DNA of 64,000 nucleotides from positions 28,558-92,557 of the forward strand of contig JAJTUP010000144.1 of assembly GCA_021399435.1 (NCBI GenBank), read 5' to 3'. Every line of letters starts with the position of its first letter. Position 1 is the first letter of the stretch. The notes beneath the pieces were generated by a model, which saw only the letters and a list, made by a program, of their open reading frames with translations, did not search any database and was not told where the DNA came from. This document shows positions 11,196 to 20,549 of the stretch, one piece after another. The stretch comes from Diaporthe sp. PMI_573. Its lineage: Eukaryota > Ascomycota > Sordariomycetes > Diaporthales > Diaporthaceae. A program made the translations under genes and the position numbers.

Positions 11196-11815
11196 CTAGT
11201 GGCCGTCACGACGCTCCTTCTCCAAGGTTTCGTCCTTGGGGGTAGGAAGCTCAACAGGCTCAGAGCTAATTGGGAAGCTCTTCATCTGCTGCGGAACAAT
11301 GGTACTACTCGCGACTCGCTGCGTGCCGTAGTAGCCGTACGTCTGCTGCTGCTGCCGCAGGAGCTCCGACATGTCCTCGACGCTTGAGATCGAGGCTTGG
11401 CATTCCTGGTTTTCATGGCTTTCCTGAGGTTCGTCGCGCTTCTGTCGTCTACGCCTGAGAAGGCGGTCCACGGAGACGATCGACTTATTTGGCGAGTAGA
11501 GTTCCCAGTAAAGAATATCTGGGTCAATTATTGTCCAAGATACCTGCGGTAGTGTTTGATACAGTTGGGAAAACCTGAGATTTTGCAAACACCAAATATA
11601 TTCACACGTATAATAGCAACCTCCCAACATAAAGAACAAGACAATCCTGTTGCTAAACCGACCAACATCATGTTGAGCCCAAGGAAAGGACGTGGAGGGA
11701 ATAGAAGAAACGAGAACACCGTGCTCCCAACCACGATCACAACTATCAGACCATCCCAGGGCATAGAACTGAAACGAGTTGCCAGCGTACCTGCTGCCAG
11801 TCTTCCCAGCCTCAT
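11196..11815 (-). CDS. Hypothetical two-TM membrane protein
   Basis: A two-exon model, complement(11196..11543, 11621..11815), gives 180 aa from ATG 11815. Exon 1 encodes two membrane segments, GLIVVIVVGSTVFSFLLF and a second one following PPRPFLGLNMM. Exon 2 encodes a soluble tail with a basic RRRRQK cluster and a Gln-rich stretch. The 77-nt intron has a weak donor (GTTGCT) and a CCGCAG acceptor but joins phase 0 to phase 0. The PPRPFLG segment recurs in diverged form just upstream at about 11940-11900 (LPPRPFLGVGGLISGLL), so exon 1 may be duplicated. PPRPF beside a membrane helix recalls fungal ER-transporter-like families, but the match is too short to name. Confidence 0.38.
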
Positions 11816-12365
11816 ACAAGGCTCCAGAGGGAGCCGAACAAGTCAAAATTCCGGACCCGTCGATACAACAACCATCCTCACCCCAGCACAGAGCAACCCC
11901 GAAATCAGTCCCCCCACCCCAAGGAAAGGACGTGGAGGCAGCCATAGAAGTCTAGGTATAAGCACTGACCTGTCACACAACAGTCAAAGCGAAGCAGTAT
12001 CCAGCATTTCAAACATCCCCATACGGATACCCTCCCAAGCAGAAGCCATGATGATGCGATGCATGGAGCTTTCCTGGGCACGACCGTTGTCAGTTTTCAG
12101 CGTTTGACTCCGGGACCAACGAGGCAGCGGTCAATAGTGGCGAGGCCGTTTTAGAGTCGGACATGGACTGTGGTCATTCACTACGGAACAACAGAATCCC
12201 CCCCGGAAAATGGACCCGGATCTCGGTCCACTACCTTCAAATTGCGCCAGGCACGATTGATCGCAGCCTACGCCGCCCTCATGGGTTATAAGATGGGACA
12301 CGCCCGGTGGGAGACCCAGGGCCCACGACGTGGCTCATACAAAGTACAAGCCTTAGTGATAAGGT

Positions 12366-12758
12366 TTAGAATACCCTTTTCTCCGAAATGCCGCGGAAGT
12401 ATTGCAACGCAAACTTATAAAAATGTTGCCTTATCGGGCAGCCATACGTCTTTGTGGACGGATCTGAAAGATCAGACCCATCGCGCTGGACCCATCTAAG
12501 AATCGGTTTTGAAAGGGTTATCTCACCAGCCGAAGGATTCACTTGTAGTGATGATGGATATGTAAGTGTGAATTGAGAATTCTCTTGCAGATCTATTTCC
12601 CCAAGTCCGTTACGCCAATAGCAAATTGGACAGAGGGCTCTCCCTGTCTCATCATGCTCTAAACTTTCCAGTGTATAGTCATAACCATAAAATAAGCCAG
12701 GAAATTCGGCGCAATGGTGTGTTGACCATGCAGTTTGGTATTCTTCTGCTGACAACAC
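12366..12758 (-). CDS. Hypothetical protein fragment
   Basis: A 131-codon frame with protein-like composition, including the Cys pair CPICYW near residue 45 and the stretch GEITLSKPILRWVQRDG. It starts at a TTG, so a 5' exon is probably missing. No family recognised. An antisense frame at 12170-12499 looks less natural. Confidence 0.35.
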   Translation of the reverse strand: MLSAEEYQTAWSTHHCAEFPGLFYGYDYTLESLEHDETGRALCPICYWRNGLGEIDLQENSQFTLTYPSSLQVNPSAGEITLSKPILRWVQRDGSDLSDPSTKTYGCPIRQHFYKFALQYFRGISEKRVF

Positions 12759-14354
12759 GGAGGAGACTCAAGGATCTCGGTTTAACAAGGGAATCGTTGA
12801 GAGCTATGTGGCCAGCTATGTTGGTTCCGTTATGGGTGCTAGTTGTCGTATATCCTGTCACTGCGGCGCAGCCCCGGCTCTTGGTTGTAATGCACCGGTC
12901 GACCGGTGTCGCCGTCGAGGACGTTTATAGCAACAAAAGTTGATACTAGACTAAAGGAGTAGGAATTTAAAGCAAGTACTTGCACGATAAATGTCACTTG
13001 ACTGTAACAAGGTGTTCTTCAATCTCGCTACTCCGCAAGACATCCGCCCATTGTGGTGATTTAAGTCCTTCATCATCTTATATCAATGTCTATCGATATA
13101 TATAATTCCAGATATATGTGTTGGGCTACAATCTTGGTGTCCACCATTTCTTTTTTCGCTCAATTGGAAGAACAGCACGAACGTCGAGGTTTGAATCAGG
13201 GGCCAGAGAGAGCCAGTTGGTCGATGTCCTATTTCCGTTCTCAAGTTGTGCCTCATATATGACGACGTATGTTTATGACGGTGTTCCGGTACGGAGCGTC
13301 TGATTCTGGCCTCGTGCTCATCTAATTAGTTTCTCATCCTTCCAAACTTGCGCTCCAACAAGACAGGCCCCAATACTAGTAGGAATATTCTTGATCTTTC
13401 GTATCTGAATCGTAGTTCTGTGCCCACCAATCATATTCCAAAAGTGGAGTTAAGTCATATGACTGTTTAGAATTGTCCATATCGATTGAATTTCAGATGT
13501 GTAATGATGATTTCAAGATATTTAGTACTAGGACTTGAATTATGTTTATCGTTTAGGTTTCGCCTTGAATATGGCAGATAACATGGGTTCCTTACTCCCG
13601 TATTTATAACTATATGTGTTGGTTTTCATTACTCAATTTCTTAAACCTTGAATGGCTATGCTTTACCCTAACTCATGCTGCAACATAAACCTTAAGAGGT
13701 CACTTTCTAAATATATCTCGTTCTTTAGTATTTCTTTCCTTGTGCCACCATTAAAGACACAATGGATGTGCAAAGGATTTAGATTTGTGGCTTATGTGTT
13801 GTTGGAGGCTATGCTCTTAACACCTCTTTTCCCGATTCATCCTGATACAGAGGACTAGCTACACCCAAGTGACCTACTCTAAGTGTTTCAGGTTGTTTAC
13901 TATGACGGAAGCGAAGGAGGCGCTGACGAAGGAGGCAACATAGACTGTGCCCCACACCCATCCCTGGGCGAAGAAGGAAGCAGTGGGCTAGTTAACTACG
14001 ATATTCGCTCGTCACCACCTTGTATTTACGTCTAAGCAGCGAAAAGCCGCTACGAAAAACCTCACTTTTGCTGAATGTAGTGTATTTAGTGTGGTGGCGG
14101 CGAAGAAGAGGGATGTAGCATGCGAATGTTTGAGTTTTGGTGGGGATCTGCACCAAAAAAAAACGTTCGGATGTGCGGTATTTTAGGCTGTGCGGCATTT
14201 TAGGCGCCCACTGCGCCAGCAGTGGGTGAAGCGAAGCAGGGCCACCCACGGGTATATGTAGCCTGAAAATCCGTCATGGTGCTCTTGGTGTCTTGCTACT
14301 CTTTGTCTACCTCAACAGTTTTCCTCCTTCTTTCCTCGACGAATATCCCCAACC
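12759..14354. other. AT-rich stretch without supported genes
   Basis: The part 13060-13860 is clearly AT-rich and carries only short frames. Around 14000-14260 the composition changes to ordinary DNA that leads into the next gene and may hold its promoter. No repeat unit was recognised. Confidence 0.5.
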
Positions 14355-15004
14355 ATGGACGGCTCCCCGGATGCCAAAGAACAGCAGCAGAAACCCAGTG
14401 ATGAGGTTTCTATGGACAAAAATCCAAACGGGGTAGCCGCCTATGATACAAGGCTACTTTCGAGGCTAGCTTATGTACAACTCGTCCGCGTGATAAGGTT
14501 GCTTGAGAATCGTGTGGCTCTAGACAGGCAAGCTGGTCGTCTTCACCGCCGCAGTGGATATCGGAATGCTAGTATTGCTCTCGACATTTACCTGAAAGCC
14601 CAGGAAACCCTTTCCACTTCATCGTCTAGGCGCACCTTGATCGAGCGGAAGCGCCTAGCAAAACGGTGGAGTGAGCTGGCTGGTCCATGGCCGCTCTTCC
14701 TCCTAGACTATTCGGATGAAGCCGAAGAAATTATGTTCGGTCCTATCAATCCCCGCCCTGATCATGGCGAATCGCTGACAATATAACAAGTCAATGCCAC
14801 AGGCGGCCCGACAACACCATGATTCGCTTAATAGCCGAGCGGACTTTAAGGGATTCACCCTCACAACTAAAGGAGATTTGTGCGCACGCAGCGCAGGTAG
14901 TACAAACAGCGGTTAAGGAAAAAGGCCCGGTTGATGACCCAACCGTGAGGGAGCTTGCCGAGAAATGTCGGACTGAGCTACGGGAATGTGGACAACCGCT
15001 GTAA
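14355..15004 (+). CDS. Hypothetical helical protein, two exons
   Basis: Proposed exons are 14355..14734 and 14803..15004 (193 aa). The joined product reads smoothly through DEAEEIM and RPDNTMIRLIAERTLRD. The intron (68 nt) has an unusual donor GTTCGG but a good CTGAC branch site and CACAG acceptor. Without splicing, exon 1 would stop at 14786. The protein is mostly charged helix and has no membrane segment. The start ATG is the first in frame after a CCAACC leader. No known domain. It is flanked downstream by degenerate repeats, so it may belong to a mobile or repeated segment. Confidence 0.5.
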
Positions 15005-15149
15005 AAGTGGGATTAGCCGATGTGCAGGGCACCCTCCGTGGGTGGGAACGGAACCCACCACAGGGGCAGCCACCAGGCGGCGGGCTACAAGGGGCAACGG
15101 CTGTCAGGACTCACCTCCATGGTCAGGGATTAAGCGGGGCAGGTGTGGT

Positions 15150-15480
15150 CTCTTTGCTTTGATGTGCTTGCTTGTACATCAATATTCTTCGCTAGGTGGA
15201 CTTAAGTCTACTTCACCGTACTTCAACGTGCTTGCTTGTACCTCAACATTATTCGCTTGGGTGGGCTTTAGTCTACTTCGTTGTACTTTACTCCAATATG
15301 CTTCAGTATACACTGGTGTACTTTGCTAGGGATATTCCAATCGATATACTTCGGCGCACTTCAGTAGCCTTCGATGGGTTTCCGTGTACTTCGCCCGTAG
15401 GCGCTTCGAGGTTCTTCAGTGTACTTTGGCGAGGATGCTCAGTGTGCCTCAGTGGACGTCAGTGTATTTCAACCGTTAGG
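15150..15480. repeat. Degenerate TACTTC-type tandem repeat
   Basis: The stretch is full of variants of GTACTTCAGTG, GCTTGCTTGTACNTC and CTTCG spaced every 10-13 bp. It reads like a decayed minisatellite. There is no coding evidence: plus-strand frames here (for example 15196-15528) are a by-product of the repeat. Confidence 0.6.
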
Positions 15481-15586
15481 GGGCTTCCGGGTACTCCAGG
15501 ATACTCCGCCCCGGCAATCCAGAAATAGGGGCTGGTGAGTTACCACTGCGGGCTCCACACTGCCACTTGGCGGCTGAAAGCGACGA

Positions 15587-16282
15587 CTAGTACCATTGAA
15601 ATGCCGAGGACGGGCTACTAGAAGCCCCTCGTCCCCCTCGTCCCCCTCGTCCCCCTCGTCCCCCTCGTCCCCCTCGTCCCCCTCGTCCCCCTCGTCCCCC
15701 TCGTCCCCCTCGTCCCCCTCGTCCCCCTCGTCCCCCTCGTCCCCCTCGTCCTCCGCTACGCACATCCGTTGTGTCTTCAGGGGTACTTGGGGATGTGAGC
15801 TGATCAGCATTTTCCCCGGCGACGTGAATAGTGTTGTTCTCGCTTGTCTGCTCGACAAGCGAGCATTCATTTGTTCGCTCATCCGACGCAGCGATAGATT
15901 CCGTTGATGTTGGCAGCATTTCCAAAGATGTGTGCTCGCTGGAGTCAGGAGCAGTACTCTGGCTCGCAAATTGTGTGTTTATAAGATCGTCGAAGTCAGT
16001 ATCTCTAAGCCAATCGCCAAAGCTGTCAAAGTTGTTGAGGTTCGCTATGTTGTCTTGGTGATCGGCTCCTTTTTCAGACGAGGATGTGGCTGGAGCCGCC
16101 ACCGATCCCGCGGGCGGGTTGAAGACTTCGTTGGTTAGAGGTGAATATGTCGTTGGAAGGTTTAAGGATAAGATTCCTTTTAAGTTGATATCTGGGTGAT
16201 TTGCCCTAGATATCAACTTAAAAGGAATCTTATCCTTAAACCTTCCAACGACATATTCACCTCTAACCAACGAAGTCTTCAA
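15587..16282 (-). CDS. Low-complexity protein with C-terminal RGG repeats
   Basis: A 232-codon minus frame. Its first third lies inside a perfect palindrome, so codons 1-28 are an inverted copy of codons 34-60. The middle is acidic/Ser-Thr-rich (NLNNFDSFGDWLRDTDFDD), and the end has about 14 GGR units from a 9-bp minisatellite. RGG tails commonly bind RNA, but no other domain is present. The original gene probably began differently and the palindrome created this start. A shifted frame over the same repeat would read (GDE)n. Doubtful as a functional gene. Confidence 0.35.
   Translation of the reverse strand: MKTSLVRGEYVVGRFKDKIPFKLISRANHPDINLKGILSLNLPTTYSPLTNEVFNPPAGSVAAPATSSSEKGADHQDNIANLNNFDSFGDWLRDTDFDDLINTQFASQSTAPDSSEHTSLEMLPTSTESIAASDERTNECSLVEQTSENNTIHVAGENADQLTSPSTPEDTTDVRSGGRGGRGGRGGRGGRGGRGGRGGRGGRGGRGGRGGRGGRGGRGASSSPSSAFQWY
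15627..15751. repeat. 9-bp minisatellite (CTCGTCCCC)n
   Basis: About 14 near-perfect copies of a 9-nt unit. Because 9 is a multiple of three, each frame stays open: GGR and GDE on the minus strand, SPS on the plus strand. Confidence 0.95.
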
Positions 16283-16299
16283 CCCGCCCGCGGGATCGG
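16102..16299. repeat. 92-bp perfect inverted repeat with 14-nt spacer
   Basis: Arms 16102-16193 and 16208-16299 are exact reverse complements over 92 bp. The loop is GGGTGATTTGCCCT. The palindrome joins two minus-strand frames (15587-16282 and 16279-16740) that were probably one gene or two unrelated ones before the event. Confidence 0.95.
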
Positions 16300-16740
16300 C
16301 CTGCGTGGGAGCTCAAGTAGGCCTACGCCGCCTGGTTCTGCATCAAGCTCATACATGTGGGAACGTTTGTCGAGAGTAATTCGCGATCCGCTGCGGCACA
16401 GGAGAACGTTCAAAGCAAGCATTTCGTCCGTTGTTCGATTGAGGAGGGCGCGGGCGCTATCCGGATGAGGGCCGAAGGCTTTGAACATGCCCAGACCGCA
16501 TCGTTCAAGAGAAGACTCGATCGTGTCTCGAACAAACTGCGATATGTTAGGGCGTGTCCTTGCGGTTCGCGGGTTCCTCACCTCGTTGCGAAGAATTTCG
16601 CTGAGCAAATCGAGGCCGACTTCGGTTTGGAACGGGTAGCCCTTGTTTGCGAACGCATCAGCCATCCTTCCAAATTCAGAGTTTTTGATAAAGACGAAAC
16701 TATCTTCTAAGATGGACTTCTTTATGCTTTCTGCGTCCAT
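16279..16740 (-). CDS. Hypothetical protein, 3' end lost in palindrome
   Basis: A 153-aa frame from ATG 16740 with convincing composition (EVGLDLLSEILRNEVRN; MYELDAEPGGVGLLELPR). It runs into the palindrome at 16299 and stops eight codons later. This suggests that the natural C-terminus was replaced when the inverted repeat formed. No family recognised. Confidence 0.45.
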   Translation of the reverse strand: MDAESIKKSILEDSFVFIKNSEFGRMADAFANKGYPFQTEVGLDLLSEILRNEVRNPRTARTRPNISQFVRDTIESSLERCGLGMFKAFGPHPDSARALLNRTTDEMLALNVLLCRSGSRITLDKRSHMYELDAEPGGVGLLELPRRPIPRAG

Positions 16741-17541
16741 AGCTTCGACGTTCGGCTTGTAGAGTTTGCTGCCGTTGGGCCCCCGCTTTGTCTCCGTTGG
16801 AAAAACGCGGGGCAGAGCGCATCCATAAACCGGGTATTTGTGCCTTAGGCACCAACGAGCTTGGGGGCCTCAGCACACTGCGACGTCATTGGTTATCTGA
16901 GTGAGGGGCAACCGCAGAAACCCCCACAGCATGTGTGCACCAGAACTTTAGGCCTTCACATGAAAGGTTCCAAAGAGGGCGGGCAACTCCAGGTGCGGGG
17001 CACCACTTTTCGCTCGTCGGAAAGCTCTAATACCGAAGATTCCAACCCAAGGCGTCGTCGTTCCTACAAGGAGATCCACGTGCCGCGCTTTCTATTTGCC
17101 GTAAGAGTGTCTTCGCGCTATAATGTACATCGCCGTATTGGCAAGCCACAGACTGACGCTCCATACACAGATAATAAGTCTAATCAGAGCCTCTCCGTCG
17201 GGTTGACAGTGATCGCCCTAATTCCCCAAGCCATGTCTCTCACGATTTCTTCAAAGCTGGCGTCGCGCGTTATGTTGCCTGAGGAGAGGAGACGACCGAG
17301 AGAACGCATACGCAGATAGCCAACCAATCGTACTTTCGAGTCGCTAGGCAACAACAGTTCGCTTGAAACATGACTCATCCATCTGCCTGACGGTCGGAGA
17401 GTCCATGTCCAGTGGTTAGGCAACCGGGTACTCGTGCCACGGCCCACTTGTTTGGAACTCGCGAGCTCGCACCAACCTAAGTTGGTGCTGGCCACCCATA
17501 TAACCATATCACCCAAATAACCACTTTTTGCCTCCTTTTCG
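16741..17541. other. No supported gene
   Basis: A plus frame (16861-17319) and a minus frame (17184-17516) overlap each other and show no domain, so neither is called. No repeat was recognised. Confidence 0.45.
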
Positions 17542-18455
17542 CTAGAATCGCTTCAACAGTCGCCTACCACACTCAGAATCGATTACTTCTGCTCTTTTCA
17601 GTCTCTCAGAAGTCCTCCATTTTCGGGCTTTTTGTGCTGCTTCTTCAAATACCCGTTTGCGCGCGTTGAGTGCCTTCAATTCTGCGGCCTCGACCATCCT
17701 CCTCGCCTTGGCCAGTTGGTCTTCCCCCCTCTGCCTCGCCATCTCACGACCCTGGGCCACTGTCAACACCCCCCCCCGACTGTAATGGAGTATTTTTCAA
17801 GGCCTTGCGTTGTTGTGCAAGATGCTCGGCCATTTTAGTTCTTCCCAGGTCTCTCTTGGTTTGGATCAGCTCCGTAGCCAGAGAAAGCGATCCTCTGATA
17901 AAGCGACCGATTTCGTAACGGAGATCAGGATCAAGATCCTCATCTTCCGTAGCCAGAGAAAGCGATCCTCTGATAAAGCGACCGATTTCGTAACGGAGAT
18001 CAGGATCAAGATCCTCATCTTCCTTAATCACATCAGCGACCTTGTCAGCGACCTTATTCATCTGACGAAGCGTGACTGGCGTGCTAAATGGTGAGGATTG
18101 TAGTCCGGTCGATGGAGGAGAAGGAGCATGCTCAGGCTGCCGAGCAGCTAAGATTTCAAGGACTGGCTGTGGATTGAAGGGATAGATGCCAGTTTTCTTG
18201 AATGCCGAGCGTACTGTACTCTCTTTAAATGCCTGATCTCGCACATTGCCTATGCAAGATAGGAACTCAAGCTTTCCAATACTGACAAGTCCATCTCGAA
18301 CCATAATGTCTAAAGCTTTTGCATAGTAGTGCTTCAGTGGCTGAAAGACTACAACGTCAAGAGGTTGGAGGATATGTGTAAGGTTTGGAGGCATGCCAAA
18401 TGGGATAATATCGTGATCATCACAATACTGGATATGTGCTCGAGCTGGTCAAGCC
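17542..18455 (-). pseudogene. C-terminal fragment of a pogo-type transposase
   Basis: Reading from about 18455 downward, the frame gives HIQYCDDHDIIPFGMPPNLT then HILQPLDVVVFQPLKHYY, the end of a DDE_1 core with its third Asp. A Lys/Glu-rich coiled tail follows. The frame breaks at a run of G's (minus strand; plus C's at 17769-17777), then continues as LTVAQGREMARQRGEDQLAK to 17542. The catalytic N-terminal two-thirds are missing. The left junction lies inside an acid trehalase pseudogene. A 75-bp segment is tandemly duplicated within the fragment. It is a different subfamily from the intact element at 3.9 kb. Confidence 0.82.
17871..18020. repeat. Tandem duplication of 75 bp
   Basis: Units 17871-17945 and 17946-18020 appear identical. 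The duplication is in frame and repeats 25 codons (DEDLDPDLRYEIGRFIRGSL...) of the transposase fragment. Confidence 0.92.
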
Positions 18456-20189
18456 AGTCTGGCTCGGGTGGGATGCCTCGTTCGTGGCGAGCCTCTGAGG
18501 CGAGTTGCAGAAGAGTGCTGACTGCAGTCCCAGTAAATGAACCGTCTGCGATCCACATGTAGTATTCGTCAGCATCGGCCATCACGTCGATTCCCCAGCG
18601 ACTAGTGTCCTCTCGTCGTGTCAGAACCCTGGGATCGCTCAGGCCCAAAGCCACGCCATCGATCACGTCCACGGCCCGGTGCTGGTTAAACCAATTACTG
18701 TCGCCGCTCGTGTTCCGGCCCATGATCATACTTAACGCAATGTCGGCGTTGAGGTGATACTGGTACATAATGCAGGGTGCAGAAATGTTGTAGCATTGAC
18801 CATGTCGCCCGCTTGTCCACGCATAAAGCATGCTTCCCGCTTTCAGATCGTGCCTTTCGGTGTTCTTGCGAGACTGCTCTGCCCGGTTGATAAGATACAG
18901 CGAGAACTGTCTCGCTAACTTGGGATGCACTCCCTGGATGGCGGGAGCCACGAAGAGATCAGCGTCCCAGAAAATCTTGCCTCCGTACGTTTGGGAGACC
19001 AGACCGCCCACGGCGAGAGAGTTGCACGCAATGCAAGTGCTCGGGTTCTCATCGCGCGTCGGACTCCATGGGATGAGGCTCGTGTAAAGATAGTAAGCAG
19101 AGGAGATGGCTGTGATCTGCAAAGCTTTTACTACGTCGTCGCCTGTTGGGAGCGATCCTGTCACCGGATCTCTGAAATCAGCCACGAAGTCTGCACTCAT
19201 GAGTCTGCCCACTTCAGCGCTGTGCTCCTCGCGCAGAATACGATATCCGCGGTTTATGGCAGATGAGACAACGTCCGAGACCACTGTCTCTGTGTCCGGC
19301 CCATAATGCTCTGACGAGGCAATACCTGCGTACTTGTAGACCGTTGCGGACTGTAAACCGGACTGGAACCGATGCCGCTTGGTTGAGGAGATGGACTCGG
19401 ACTCGGTATTAGATGAATTGGCTGAACTCAACTCGGCTGGGTCACTGAAGGCGGAAACAAAGTCGCTGGAGTATTCGTCCTCGTCTTCGAGGCACAATAA
19501 CTCGTCCCCAAGCGTTGATGACAGCACATACGCCATGACATGGTCAACTCCATCTGGTGAAACAGCAGAAACGATCTGACTACTGGCACTATTCACCCGC
19601 GCCTTGACGGCTATTGTGCGCAAAGCTGACTGATTGTCCAGTTTATCAAGGATGTGTACGTCGTCGAGGCCCTGCTCGCTGGAGACGACCAGTTTCACAG
19701 CTGCCAGACGTCGTTCGGCCAGCGACGCCAAAGATTCGTAAGATACCAGTAACTTCCGGCCCTCTGCACACTTTGGGGGACTCCAGACATATGACCATGT
19801 GAGGATTCCTGTCTTACTTGTGGGACGTCCCGCATTAGCGCCATCTTCTGCCTCAGGGGAGAGCTGGTGCCCACTTGCTTACTTACAAAGACAGCGTTGA
19901 CTCGAATTCAGTGATCTCGGATACGTTTACATCTCCATTGAGGACACTGCCACAGACCTCGACGAGCAAATCGGTGAAGTGCGGCACACCGGAGATGAAA
20001 CTCTCGCCCAGCTCCCCAGGCTCAAGCGTGCTAGGCTTACTGCCCCAGAATCCCGTGACCGTGGCGAACGTTCTTCGAGGACTGCTATAAGACGGCCATC
20101 CTTCGGAATCATTTCGACGGCTGCGCTCATAGAACGGCCCCAAAGACCCTTGTGCGAGGCCGAAATAGCTGTTCACAATGCAGCAAGTG
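18440..20189 (-). pseudogene. Acid trehalase (GH65) pseudogene, truncated at both ends
   Basis: Exons complement(about 18440..19816, 19887..about 20189) read continuously. The first encodes TFATVTGFWGSKPSTL and a SGVPHFTDLLVEV stretch. A 70-nt intron (GTAAGT..ACAAG) leads into LSFKTGILTWSYVWSP. The second carries GGKIFWDADLFVAPAI, the GH65 N-terminal/catalytic landmark, and AWTSGRHGQC. These match secreted fungal acid trehalases, which split trehalose outside the cell or in the vacuole. Signal peptide, true N-terminus and everything after about residue 560, including the catalytic Glu region, are missing. A transposase fragment abuts the 3' side and a LINE gag-like fragment the 5' side. The remaining coding part has no stop or frameshift, so the damage is fairly recent. 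Confidence 0.85.
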
Positions 20190-20194
20190 CGGTA

Positions 20195-20530
20195 TCAGCT
20201 CCTATGCACTGCACCATTGGGGGAGAGGGGGGGGGCAGTATAGGGTGTCGGTGAGCGTCGAGGGCCGTGTCCATCGAGGTAAGAGTGCGTACGTTGCTGG
20301 GCTGGCTCGTCGGGGGCGTGCGTGCAACCTGCGCGTACGAGGCCTGAGGGCTCGTCCGAGCGCTGCTAACGAGTACCACGCTGCTCCTGAGTTCTTCCAA
20401 TTGCTGGCTGACATTTTGAAGCTCAGTGAGCCGTCCTATGGTTGTCTGCTGGCAGCTAACAGTCTCCTTCAGATCCTTGACGGGGCGTAGATGCTCCGTA
20501 GCAACCCGGGGCCAGCCTGCGGCTGGCCGG
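20195..20530 (-). pseudogene. LINE (Tad-type) ORF1/gag-like fragment
   Basis: A minus frame gives HLRPVKDLKETVSCQQTTIG, then RLTELQNVSQQLEELRSS and SYAQVARTPPTSQPSNVRTL. A coiled coil followed by a SYAxVA(R/K) Ser/Pro segment is typical of ORF1 in fungal Tad-type non-LTR retrotransposons. Only about 100 codons remain; no zinc knuckles or reverse transcriptase follow. The fragment lies between the trehalase 5' break and the J-protein stop codon. The assignment rests on composition and motif style, so it is moderate. Confidence 0.5.
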
Positions 20531-20549
20531 CCAGGTATGGATGATTATA

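Noticed and set aside
15596..15907. (SPS)n protein on the plus strand
   Set aside because: Produced by the 9-bp repeat, which leaves every frame open.
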